Shown: positions 1 to 8,143 of the stretch, one piece after another
How the letters are laid out: each line of letters opens with the position of its first letter
Numbering within the stretch: position 1 is the stretch's first letter
DNA from: BJGV01 sp964013575
GTDB taxonomy: Bacteria > Pseudomonadota > Gammaproteobacteria > Burkholderiales > Nitrosomonadaceae
Direction: 5' to 3'
DNA length: 64,000 nt
Assembly (NCBI GenBank): GCA_964013575.1
Contig: CAXGWP010000001.1
Coordinates: forward strand, 1 to 64,000
The notes under the pieces: model-generated
Database searches by the model: none
Seen by the model: only the letters and a program-made list of their open reading frames with translations
What the model was told of the DNA's origin: nothing
Position numbers and translations under genes: made by a program

Positions 1-805
1 GAATACCATCAACTTCAGCAATCTGAATATAGTCATCCCTTAAAAGAAAACGAAAAGTACTCCCAAGCCCAGAGAACTCTGCTTCAGTAAATGGAATAAA
101 ACCCCAGTTAGCCGACCAGGCATCATTAAAAATATCTCGTAATACCTCCATTTCTATTTTAAATTGATTCCGACGTAATACCCTTATATTGACTCGCCTA
201 GAAAACTTATCTAATAAAGCACGCATAATTCTTGGAAACTCCATATTTGCCTTTAGTAAGTATGCAAGCAAATCTTTTAATGGGTAATAACCTTGGGCAT
301 CAAGAAGTTGCCCGTACCAACTAGGTGTATGTGGCATCATAACCATTGGTGGTGTATCAAAACCACTTACAAGTACCCCACATTCCTGATTAATAGAAAA
401 ATTATACGGCCCACTTATATGCTTAGTTCCTCTTTCAGCAAGCCATTTCTCTGCAGTCCGCATTAATTCTGAAAATACATCATCATCATTTACACTCTCC
501 AACAGTCCAAAATGACCAGTATCTGCTCCATATCGTTGACGATGAAGTTGATCAATTTGTGCACTAATCCTCCCAACTGCTCTATTATCTCTGTATGCAA
601 TCCATGCTTGCCATTCACCATGTTCAAAAAAAGGATTTGATCTAGAAAAATGCCATCGCCTCTCAAGGCGTAATGGTGGCACCCACATTGGGTCATCTTT
701 GTAAACAAACCAAGGAACGTCAATAAATTCCTTTAATTCTTGACGATTGGTGACAGGACGAATATTAATTACTGAATTTGTTAGTAAATTAGATTTCTCA
801 TTCAT
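1..805 (-). CDS. GNAT-like acyltransferase family protein, 3' part cut by window edge
   Basis: About 268 N-terminal residues are visible; the C-terminus lies beyond base 1. The ATG is at 803-805 on the minus strand. Recognisable stretches are NPFFEHGEWQAWIAYRDN, AVGRISAQID, WLAERGTKHISGPYNFSIN and GFDTPPMVMMPHTPSWY. These fit a large family of GNAT-fold proteins (about 370-390 aa, from memory) often labelled hypothetical or, misleadingly, dATP pyrophosphohydrolase, and sometimes found near sphingolipid-type genes. No Nudix motif is visible in the part present, so I favour an acyltransferase-like fold of unknown substrate. No neighbour in the window indicates its pathway. It reads out of the window, with an AT-rich 5' region behind it. 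The family call is moderately sure; the function is not known. Confidence 0.6.
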   Translation of the reverse strand, partial: MNEKSNLLTNSVINIRPVTNRQELKEFIDVPWFVYKDDPMWVPPLRLERRWHFSRSNPFFEHGEWQAWIAYRDNRAVGRISAQIDQLHRQRYGADTGHFGLLESVNDDDVFSELMRTAEKWLAERGTKHISGPYNFSINQECGVLVSGFDTPPMVMMPHTPSWYGQLLDAQGYYPLKDLLAYLLKANMEFPRIMRALLDKFSRRVNIRVLRRNQFKIEMEVLRDIFNDAWSANWGFIPFTEAEFSGLGSTFRFLLRDDYIQIAEVDGI

Positions 806-1300
806 GGTATAAAATAAATATTAAATTATTAAATCTCTCAATTACTAGGAACTAAACTTGGTACAATAAAGTTCCTGCACAGGCTAATAAATATATACAT
901 AGATTTTTTTAATTAATAAATTCGAACAAATTGCCCTTCTGACATATTATGTTATCAACTAGAGCTAATAATTAGCATGCGCGGTTTACTCTAAAGAAAT
1001 TACAACAAAATAAATCAAGATTGGTATAGCATTTGGTATAATTATTGAAACTATATTTGGAAGGCTTATTTCCTTTTTTCAATAATGGAATTAAGCCCCC
1101 AATAAAACTAATGACTTAAGGGTAGACTATAAGAAATTTATTTTTTATATTATAGCATTCGTGATATTTATAATAATAAAGTAAATAATTTATAAAGCTA
1201 AAAAGAAGAAATAAATCTTATTATTTAATATTTTGTAGCAATGCTTTGAAACCAAACCTAAAACTTTATAATCATATTATATCTATAAGGTAAATTAATT
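806..1300. other. AT-rich intergenic region without a recognisable gene
   Basis: About 495 bases between the minus-strand acyltransferase gene and the plus-strand small membrane protein. It must hold both divergent promoters. I see no ORF with protein-like content, no tRNA and no clear terminator. A short perfect palindrome, GCTAATAATTAGC, lies at 964-976, but such palindromes are common in DNA this AT-rich. A GGTATAAT stretch near 1035-1042 could be a -10 box, but no -35 element sits at a proper distance, so no promoter is called. Confidence 0.5.
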
Positions 1301-1561
1301 ATGACTGATGATGCTGGGTTAAATCTACTAATATCTCTTTTCCTTATCCCTATAGCCATATGGCTCCATATTTGGGTTAGGAAACGCAAAGAAAATAGAC
1401 GTAATGAATCGGGAGATGAAGAATTTGGTAGCCTTGGTTCAACGCTTATATCAACAATTGGAGAAGGAATTGCTATTATCACGAGCCTAATATTGATGAT
1501 TATGGTTATGGGATTCACTCTAAAATATTTCTTCCCTCAGATATTTGGCACACAACTATAA
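1301..1561 (+). CDS. small two-helix membrane protein of unknown function
   Basis: An 86-residue protein I do not recognise. Two hydrophobic segments are visible, roughly residues 7-25 and 50-76, separated by a charged stretch (RKRKENRRNESGDEE) that probably lies in the cytoplasm. The gene is preceded by AAGG about 11 bases before the ATG. The membrane-protein pattern (hydrophobic, basic/acidic loop, hydrophobic) argues for real coding rather than chance. A reading frame on the opposite strand covers the same bases but has no such pattern. It is convergent with topB, 90 bases downstream. No function can be assigned. Confidence 0.5.
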   Translation: MTDDAGLNLLISLFLIPIAIWLHIWVRKRKENRRNESGDEEFGSLGSTLISTIGEGIAIITSLILMIMVMGFTLKYFFPQIFGTQL

Positions 1562-1651
1562 TCTATACTAATTGCTCACGCATAATATTATATTCAAATA
1601 TAAGCCTACTTTAGCTAAACCCTATTTAAATAGAATATTATAATCAAGTTG

Positions 1652-4165
1652 TTATAAATTCTTTGCAGTTGATACCTTTGCTCTATACTTAGGTTTCTTG
1701 GCTTTAGAATTAGCTTTTATTTGTTTCTGTTCAAATTCAAATCTCGTTTTGCCATTATCATCAGCTACTAAATAAGCTGAAAAAGGCCTTCCTTTCTTAG
1801 AAATAAATTTAGAAAGAAGATCTGTCTTTCCTATCTGTAATAATTTTGTAACTTGCTCGCGTTCCATGGGACGATTAAGAATTATTTTTCCAGTCTTAAA
1901 ATTACATGTCCGAGTAGCACCAACAGAATTCTCACATACGTAACTAATCCCATGTTCAAATACATGGCCTTCACACTTAAGGCATTTACCTAATGATTTC
2001 TGGTCTGAGAAGTCTGCTTCCTCTTCTCCACCATCACTAGTTTCACCAAAATCAAATTTCATTTCATATTCATCTGTAAGCTTTATATTTGCATTAAATG
2101 GCCTCCCCATTTTACTCCTGAAACCTTGTAACGTTCCTACCTCACGTTTAGTAATTAATTCCTCCATTTCAGCCACTTCAAACTGCCTTCCTGCGAGGAT
2201 CTTCCACAGCGCAAAATCACATTTTTTACATTGGAATTTCTTATAAGTTTCCTGTACTATTCCACCACATTTAGGGCAGGGTGAAATAAGAGTAGAAAAA
2301 TCTCCACTTATAGTCTCGCCACGATTATTCTTTGCCTGTTCTACCATATGGGAAGTCATAATAGAGATTTCTTCCATAAATGAAGTACGTTCAAGTTTAT
2401 TTTGCTCAATTTGCCTAAGCTTAAACTCCCAATTACCAGTCAATTCAGGAGATGTTAGTTCTGGGACCTTCAAGCCACGAAGGAGGATAATTAAAGAAAA
2501 AGCCTTAGCTGTCGGCTGTAATTCACGCCCTATACGTTGTAAATACTTCTCAAATACTAGTCCCTCAATAGTTGAGGCACGAGTAGCAGGGGTACCCAAC
2601 CCTTTAGTGCTCATTGCCTCACGTAACTCTCCATCTTCTACTAATTTACCAGCGCTTTCCATAGCAGATAATAATGTACCTTCATTAAACCTAGCTGGTG
2701 GACGAGTTTGGTTTGCCATTACCTTTATTTCTTCTGCATATACAGATTCATTCTGTTGTACAGCAACTAAAGATGAATCTTTATCAGCCTTATTACCCCG
2801 CCCTTCTTTACCATAAATAGCCTGCCACCCAGAATTAACTAATATTTTTCCCTCTGTTCTAAATGCTTCATTCTTAACCCGAGTAATCCTAGTGGTTACA
2901 AGATATTCAGCAGCAGGGTAGAAAATCGCCAAAAATCTCTTAGTTACTAAATCATAAAGTTTTTGTTCGGCTTCATTTAAACGCTTTGGCTTAAATGCAG
3001 TTGGAATGATAGCAAAATGATCAGAAATTTTAGCGTTATTAAAAATTCTTTTATTTGGCTTTACCCACTCTGACTCTAAAATTTTAGATGCAAACAAGCC
3101 ATATTCAGAGTCTTTCATCTCTCCCAGTGAATCCTTTACAGTTGAAATATAATCTTCAGGAAGCGCACGTGAATCAGTACGGGGATATGTTAATACTTTA
3201 TGCTTCTCATATAGGGCCTGGGCCAAACCTAAAGTCATTTTAGCAGAGAAACCAAAACGCCCATTAGCATCCCGCTGCAAACTAGTAAGATCATATAACC
3301 TAGGACAAGTTTCCTTAGCAGGTTTACTAATTTCACTCACTATTCCAGACTTCCCCTGGCATTTTTTATGAATCGATTTAGCAGCCTCATGATTCCATAA
3401 ACGATCAGATTTTTGTTCTGTATTATTTTTACTTTTAATAAAATTCTCATCAAACCAACGTCCAGTATAATTACCTTCTGCTGCAAGAAAAGAACAATGG
3501 ATCTCCCAGTAATCTCTAGAAACAAATTTTTTAATTGCCTCCTCACGCTCTACTAGCATTGTTAATGTCGGAGTTTGTACCCTCCCTACTGTAGTTTTAT
3601 GAAAACCTCCTTCTTGAGAATTAAATGCTGTCATAGCTCGTGTACCATTAATTCCCACTAACCAATCTGCTTCTGAGCGACTCATGGCAGCTTGAGCTAA
3701 AGGATACATAACATCATTATCAAGCAATTTTGTGAATCCATCTTTTATTGAATTTGGGGTCATTGACTGCAACCAGAGGCGCATAATTGGTTTTTTTGTT
3801 GCCACGTAACGCACAATATATTGAAAAATCAATTCTCCTTCACGCCCCGCATCACAAGCATTAATAAGCTTATCAACATCCTTACGTTTAATAAGTTTTT
3901 TTAAGAGCTTTAAACGTGGCTTAGTTTTTTCAATGGGATTTAAATCAAAATAAGGAGGAATAGATGGCAAATTCTTAAAACTCCACTTGCCACGTTTAAC
4001 CTCATACTTATCAGGTACCGACAGTTCTAATAAATGACCCATTGCTGATGACAATATATATTCTTCACTTTCATAGTAATCTTTCTGTTTAACAAATCCA
4101 CCCAAAACTCTTGCAATATCTGTTGCAACAGATGGTTTCTCAGCTATGATTAAGACTTTACCCAT
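1652..4165 (-). CDS. topB: DNA topoisomerase III
   Basis: Type IA topoisomerase that cuts one DNA strand through a 5'-phosphotyrosine and resolves replication or recombination intermediates. The 837 residues begin with a Toprim domain (IIAEKPSVATDIARVLGG; acidic cluster DACDAGREGE). GRVQTPTL follows, then the active-site segment LTYPRTDSRALPED, whose Tyr is the nucleophile. The protein is longer than E. coli TopB (about 650 aa). The extra C-terminus carries two tandem modules, each a four-Cys zinc finger (Cys 630/633/646/649 and 728/731/744/754) followed by a GRPF-A segment (687 and 792 onward) and then a basic tail. In related bacteria topB sits beside smg and dprA; here the upstream side is a gene-free gap and then divergent def. 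Confidence 0.95.
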   Translation of the reverse strand: MGKVLIIAEKPSVATDIARVLGGFVKQKDYYESEEYILSSAMGHLLELSVPDKYEVKRGKWSFKNLPSIPPYFDLNPIEKTKPRLKLLKKLIKRKDVDKLINACDAGREGELIFQYIVRYVATKKPIMRLWLQSMTPNSIKDGFTKLLDNDVMYPLAQAAMSRSEADWLVGINGTRAMTAFNSQEGGFHKTTVGRVQTPTLTMLVEREEAIKKFVSRDYWEIHCSFLAAEGNYTGRWFDENFIKSKNNTEQKSDRLWNHEAAKSIHKKCQGKSGIVSEISKPAKETCPRLYDLTSLQRDANGRFGFSAKMTLGLAQALYEKHKVLTYPRTDSRALPEDYISTVKDSLGEMKDSEYGLFASKILESEWVKPNKRIFNNAKISDHFAIIPTAFKPKRLNEAEQKLYDLVTKRFLAIFYPAAEYLVTTRITRVKNEAFRTEGKILVNSGWQAIYGKEGRGNKADKDSSLVAVQQNESVYAEEIKVMANQTRPPARFNEGTLLSAMESAGKLVEDGELREAMSTKGLGTPATRASTIEGLVFEKYLQRIGRELQPTAKAFSLIILLRGLKVPELTSPELTGNWEFKLRQIEQNKLERTSFMEEISIMTSHMVEQAKNNRGETISGDFSTLISPCPKCGGIVQETYKKFQCKKCDFALWKILAGRQFEVAEMEELITKREVGTLQGFRSKMGRPFNANIKLTDEYEMKFDFGETSDGGEEEADFSDQKSLGKCLKCEGHVFEHGISYVCENSVGATRTCNFKTGKIILNRPMEREQVTKLLQIGKTDLLSKFISKKGRPFSAYLVADDNGKTRFEFEQKQIKANSKAKKPKYRAKVSTAKNL

Positions 4166-4738
4166 AAGCTCTCTTATTAATTCCTTTTATATATTCAACA
4201 ATGCTTTAAAACCTATGGTGCGAAGCCACCATAAACAAATGATTTGAATGCTCGATTAGATAAAAAATAAACTGCATTATCTAATAATTAAAATTATAAT
4301 AGCAATTTAATTAAACATTTCAGAAAAATATACAAATATTTAATCAGAAAATCTGAATATTATAAGCATGGCGGATACCGCAACTTCAGTCAAGCAACCA
4401 ACCAAAGAACTATAAAAAAACATGTCCCCTATTTTCATGGAAGCCTTACTTACATTAAAAATATAATAACTTCTTCCCGAATAATAAAATACCAACTTTA
4501 TAGTCACCTTCCAAATATAATTAGAGATACAATTTAACATTAGTTATTAAACTTTAATCAAGCCATAAATTAAACCACAGTTATAATAGAATTATGTATG
4601 ATTTGTCCTTTAAAAACTTATTTTAGAACGTAATAATATAGAATATTCTTTTATAACTAAATCTTAAAAAATCAAATAAAATAAATAAAGTGATTTTGTA
4701 TTTAAACTTATCAAAAATATAAACTTTTAGAGAATCTA
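4166..4738. other. gene-free divergent region between topB and def
   Basis: About 570 AT-rich bases that must contain the topB and def promoters. The only sizeable frame inside (minus strand, 4340-4540, 66 codons) has no recognisable domain and no convincing ribosome site. In many Betaproteobacteria this position holds a LysM-domain gene, dprA and smg; I see no remnant of any of them by eye. Confidence 0.5.
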
Positions 4739-5242
4739 ATGGCTATTTTAAATATTTTGAGATATCCAGATGAACGACTACACAAAGTAGCTACTAAAGT
4801 ACCAAAAGTAACTAATGAAACCCGCACTTTAGTACATAATATGACAGAAACTATGTACGCAGCTCCAGGAATTGGCTTAGCTGCAACACAGGTAAATGTT
4901 CACCAGTGTGTAATTGTAGTCGATGTTTCTGACAGACATGATGAATTATATGTATTAATAAACCCAGAAATCATTTCCTCTTCTGGGGCATCCGATTACG
5001 AAGAAGGCTGCCTGTCAGTACCTGGAATATTTGCAAAGGTTTGCCGCGCTAACGATATTACAGTTAGAGCATTAAATATTAATGGGGACTCATATGTATT
5101 AGAAGCTAGTGGATTATTAGCAGTCTGTATTCAGCATGAAATGGACCATTTATTAGGTAAAGTATTCGTTGAATATCTGTCACAACTAAAACAAAAAAGA
5201 ATTCTTAACAAGCTAAAAAAGAAACGACGCAATACAATGTAA
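4739..5242 (+). CDS. def: peptide deformylase
   Basis: Removes the N-terminal formyl group from new polypeptides, using a metal ion in the cytosol. All three family motifs are present in the 167 residues: GIGLAATQV (44-52), EGCLSVP (89-95, metal ligand Cys91) and HEMDH (133-137; His133 and His137 bind metal, Glu134 is catalytic). Length is normal (about 170). The tail is strongly basic (KKKRRN). It begins the def-fmt-rsmB run, about 95 bases before fmt, which supplies the opposite activity on initiator tRNA. Confidence 0.97.
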   Translation: MAILNILRYPDERLHKVATKVPKVTNETRTLVHNMTETMYAAPGIGLAATQVNVHQCVIVVDVSDRHDELYVLINPEIISSSGASDYEEGCLSVPGIFAKVCRANDITVRALNINGDSYVLEASGLLAVCIQHEMDHLLGKVFVEYLSQLKQKRILNKLKKKRRNTM

Positions 5243-5338
5243 TTAACCGCTTCTTAATTCTTTACATAAATAGTTAAATTTTTATAACAACAAGGGACCT
5301 AATATCTCTTTATTTGACAGCATTTTAAATACTTAATC

Positions 5339-6274
5339 ATGAAGATTATTTTTGCAGGCACACCACAATTTGCTGCACTGTCACTTGAAGCGCTAATAGC
5401 TAACGGACACGATGTTGCACTTGTATTAACCAAGCCTGATCGACCCGCTGGCAGAGGCATGAAATTAAGTATTAGCGCTGTTAAAGTAATTGCTCAAAAA
5501 CATAAAATTACGTTATTACAACCACATTCACTTAAACAATCTGAAATATACAAACAATTAAATAATATTGGTGCAGATATAATGGTAGTTGCTGCTTACG
5601 GATTAATTCTACCAAAAGCTGTTTTAAATATACCACGTTTTGGGTGTATTAATATTCACGCATCCTTATTACCACACTGGAGGGGTGCTGCACCAATTCA
5701 AAGGGCAATCCTTGCTGGCGAAAAAGAAACTGGTATAACCATAATGCAAATGGATCAAGGGCTTGATACCGGTGATATATTATTTCAGAAGAATATCCCT
5801 ATATTTAATAAGGACAACACTAATACCTTATTCAATAAGCTTGCAACACTTGGTGCCGAGTGTCTAATTACAACTTTAGATCTTCTAAAAAACAAGAAAA
5901 TTATAGCAACACCACAAACCGAAACAGGCATGAGCTATGCCCCAAAATTAGACAAAAAAGAAGCAATAATTAACTGGCAATTAACTGCAAAAGAAATCAA
6001 TTGCATTATACGAGCATTCTACCCTTATCCCGGTGCATATTCTTTCATACATGGTTTCCCTTTAAAAATCTTTCAATCAAAGATCATCCCTAATAAAACC
6101 GGTAGCCCAGGTAAAATTTTATCTGCTGATACAGAAGGCATAATTGTCGCATGTGGGAAAGATGCACTAGCGTTAGAAATAGTGCAAAAACCTGGCGGCA
6201 GAAAACTAAAAGCTTTTGAATTCCTTATTGGATATTCAATGAGCCCAGGTGACTGCTTTACATTAACAAAATGA
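5339..6274 (+). CDS. fmt: methionyl-tRNA formyltransferase
   Basis: Transfers a formyl group from 10-formyltetrahydrofolate to Met-tRNA(fMet), giving the initiator for translation. The 311 residues start with the Rossmann-like formyltransferase fold (IIFAGTPQFAALSLEAL), contain the loop SLLPHWRGAAPIQRAI and the conserved MDQGLDTGDIL. A C-terminal tRNA-binding domain follows from about residue 205. Its stop overlaps the rsmB start (ATGA at 6271-6274), so the two are probably translationally coupled. Pairing with def is typical. Confidence 0.97.
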   Translation: MKIIFAGTPQFAALSLEALIANGHDVALVLTKPDRPAGRGMKLSISAVKVIAQKHKITLLQPHSLKQSEIYKQLNNIGADIMVVAAYGLILPKAVLNIPRFGCINIHASLLPHWRGAAPIQRAILAGEKETGITIMQMDQGLDTGDILFQKNIPIFNKDNTNTLFNKLATLGAECLITTLDLLKNKKIIATPQTETGMSYAPKLDKKEAIINWQLTAKEINCIIRAFYPYPGAYSFIHGFPLKIFQSKIIPNKTGSPGKILSADTEGIIVACGKDALALEIVQKPGGRKLKAFEFLIGYSMSPGDCFTLTK

Positions 6275-7548
6275 TTAAAACTCAGATCATGGCTACTATA
6301 GCAGTTGAAAAGGTATTAGCTGGAGCCAGCTTAACTTTTGTTTTGAAAGAATTATGGCGTACTCACCATACTTTATCAGACCAGCAACGTGGTGCTATTC
6401 AAGATATAAGTTATGGTGTTTTACGATTCTATGGACAATTAGACACAATACTTAGTCTATTACTAAAAAAGCCCCTAAAGAAACAAGACCTACGCTGCCT
6501 GTTACTAGTAGGTTTATATCAATTACAGTATAGCAAAACTGCTTCATATACAGTTGTTAACCATGCCGTTTCTGCATCCTTAAATTTAAAATATGGCAAA
6601 AGTGTAAAAGGATTGATTAATGCCGTACTACGTGGATTCATAAGAGAAAAGAAAACTCTATTAGAAACAGCAGGAGAAAAAGGCTTTGGGCAGCATTCCC
6701 ACCCACAGTGGTGGATAGACAAACTACGTGAACAATATCCTAAAGACTATAAATCGATATTAAATATAAATAATCAACGACCACCAATGACACTCAGGGT
6801 CAATCAAAAAAAAATCAGAACTTTAGACTATCTAAACCTATTAAATGATCATAATTTAGATGCACAAATAGTATGGGAAAATGCTCTAATACTTAAAAAA
6901 CCATTATCAATAGGAAGTATCCCGGGGTTTACTTCAGGAATGGTTTCAGTACAGGACGCAGGTGCACAATTAGCAGCACCATTCTTAGATATTCATAAAG
7001 GAATGCATGTTTTAGATGCTTGCGCTGCTCCAGGTGGTAAAAGCACACACTTACTAGAATTAGAAAATATAAACCTAACAACACTAGATAATAATACCGC
7101 ACGTCTTACTCAAATAAGACAAAATTTTACACGCCTTGCTCTCAAAGCATATCGCATTATCTGTGGTGATGCATCGAATCCATCCATGTGGTGGGATGGA
7201 AGGCTATTTGATCGAATTTTAGCTGATGTACCTTGTACTGCATCAGGAGTGGTTCGTCGCCACCCTGATATAAAATGGTTAAGACACCCAACTGATATCA
7301 CTCAATTTGCCTCTATTCAACAAAAAATACTCACTGCCTTATGGCAGACTCTAGCAAGAGATGGTAAATTGCTCTATGTAACATGCTCTGTATTCTTTGA
7401 AGAAAATAAATTACAGATTGAAGAATTTTTACTTCATCATTCAGATGCTAGAATCATACCTTTACCTATGGTTAAAACTCTTGATGGACAACTGTTACCA
7501 AGCTCTCAACATGATGGTTTCTTTTATACCTTGCTACAAAAAATCTAA
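6271..7548 (+). CDS. rsmB: 16S rRNA (cytosine-967-C5)-methyltransferase RsmB
   Basis: Methylates C967 of 16S rRNA from S-adenosylmethionine. The N-terminal 140 residues resemble the NusB RNA-binding fold (TIAVEKVLAGASL, DISYGVLRFYGQLD). The C-terminal methyltransferase has the SAM loop DACAAPGGKSTHLLE, a DVPCTASGVVRRHPDIKW motif and VTCSVFFEEN; the Cys of DVPCT and of VTCS are the two catalytic cysteines expected. The 425-residue length is normal. The start overlaps fmt by four bases. The 3' end overlaps the likely start of the DUF4390 gene. A diverged paralogue lies at about 46.2-47.4 kb. Confidence 0.96.
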   Translation: MIKTQIMATIAVEKVLAGASLTFVLKELWRTHHTLSDQQRGAIQDISYGVLRFYGQLDTILSLLLKKPLKKQDLRCLLLVGLYQLQYSKTASYTVVNHAVSASLNLKYGKSVKGLINAVLRGFIREKKTLLETAGEKGFGQHSHPQWWIDKLREQYPKDYKSILNINNQRPPMTLRVNQKKIRTLDYLNLLNDHNLDAQIVWENALILKKPLSIGSIPGFTSGMVSVQDAGAQLAAPFLDIHKGMHVLDACAAPGGKSTHLLELENINLTTLDNNTARLTQIRQNFTRLALKAYRIICGDASNPSMWWDGRLFDRILADVPCTASGVVRRHPDIKWLRHPTDITQFASIQQKILTALWQTLARDGKLLYVTCSVFFEENKLQIEEFLLHHSDARIIPLPMVKTLDGQLLPSSQHDGFFYTLLQKI

Positions 7549-8143
7549 TCCTAATATACAAGCAATACAATTAGTTGCAATTTCTCTATTTCTTATATTG
7601 CTATTAATTTCTCCCACAACTCAAGCAGAAGGTATAAAATTAAAATTTGTTGAATTAGATGCAGTTGATAGCGGCTATCAGTTCAATGCTGATCTTGGAA
7701 TAGTATTGAATCCTACTTTAAAAAAAGCACTCAAAAAAGGAATAAAACTTTATTTTGTAACTGATTTTAGATTAGAAAGCCCTCGCTGGTACTGGTTTGA
7801 TAAAAGAGTTGCACGGAGCAAACAAAGGGATTCATTAAGTTATTATGCACTCACACGCCAATATCGGCTGAGTGCGGGACTACAAAACCAAAGCTTCAGC
7901 ACCTTAAAAGAAGCATTACGAGTCTTAGGTCGTGTACGAGGACGTCCAATAGAAGCAAATTCAAAATTGCTACAGAATAAAACATATATAGCAAAACTAC
8001 GTATACGGTTAGACCTATCACGAATGCGAAAACCATTTCAAGTAGAAGCACTTAGTTCAAAAGAGTGGAATTTAAGTTCAGGCTGGCATCAATGGAAACT
8101 TAAATTTCCTATACAAAGAATTATTCTTCAGGATAAACAGTGA
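7511..8143 (+). CDS. DUF4390 family exported protein
   Basis: Conserved protein of unknown function usually found immediately before ntrY in Betaproteobacteria. The frame stays open far back into rsmB, but the first sensible starts are the twin ATG codons at 7511 and 7514. From there a short basic N-terminus is followed by a hydrophobic helix and a likely signal-peptidase site after SPTTQA (about residue 38-40). The mature part has WYWFDKRV and LTRQYRLS, matching the DUF4390 pattern as I remember it. About 210 residues. It overlaps rsmB by 38 bases and the ntrY GTG start by four, so it is probably co-translated with both. I infer, without direct evidence, a periplasmic role connected with the NtrY sensor. 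Confidence 0.8.
   Translation: MMVSFIPCYKKSNPNIQAIQLVAISLFLILLLISPTTQAEGIKLKFVELDAVDSGYQFNADLGIVLNPTLKKALKKGIKLYFVTDFRLESPRWYWFDKRVARSKQRDSLSYYALTRQYRLSAGLQNQSFSTLKEALRVLGRVRGRPIEANSKLLQNKTYIAKLRIRLDLSRMRKPFQVEALSSKEWNLSSGWHQWKLKFPIQRIILQDKQ

Noticed and set aside
964..976. Perfect palindrome GCTAATAATTAGC
   Set aside because: Short, AT-rich and isolated; nothing nearby supports an operator or attachment site.
1258..1518. 86-codon minus-strand frame over the small membrane protein gene
   Set aside because: The plus-strand frame has the ribosome site and a clear two-helix membrane pattern; this one is its shadow.
4340..4540. 66-codon minus-strand frame in the topB-def gap
   Set aside because: No domain, no ribosome site, and no likeness to DprA, Smg or a LysM protein.
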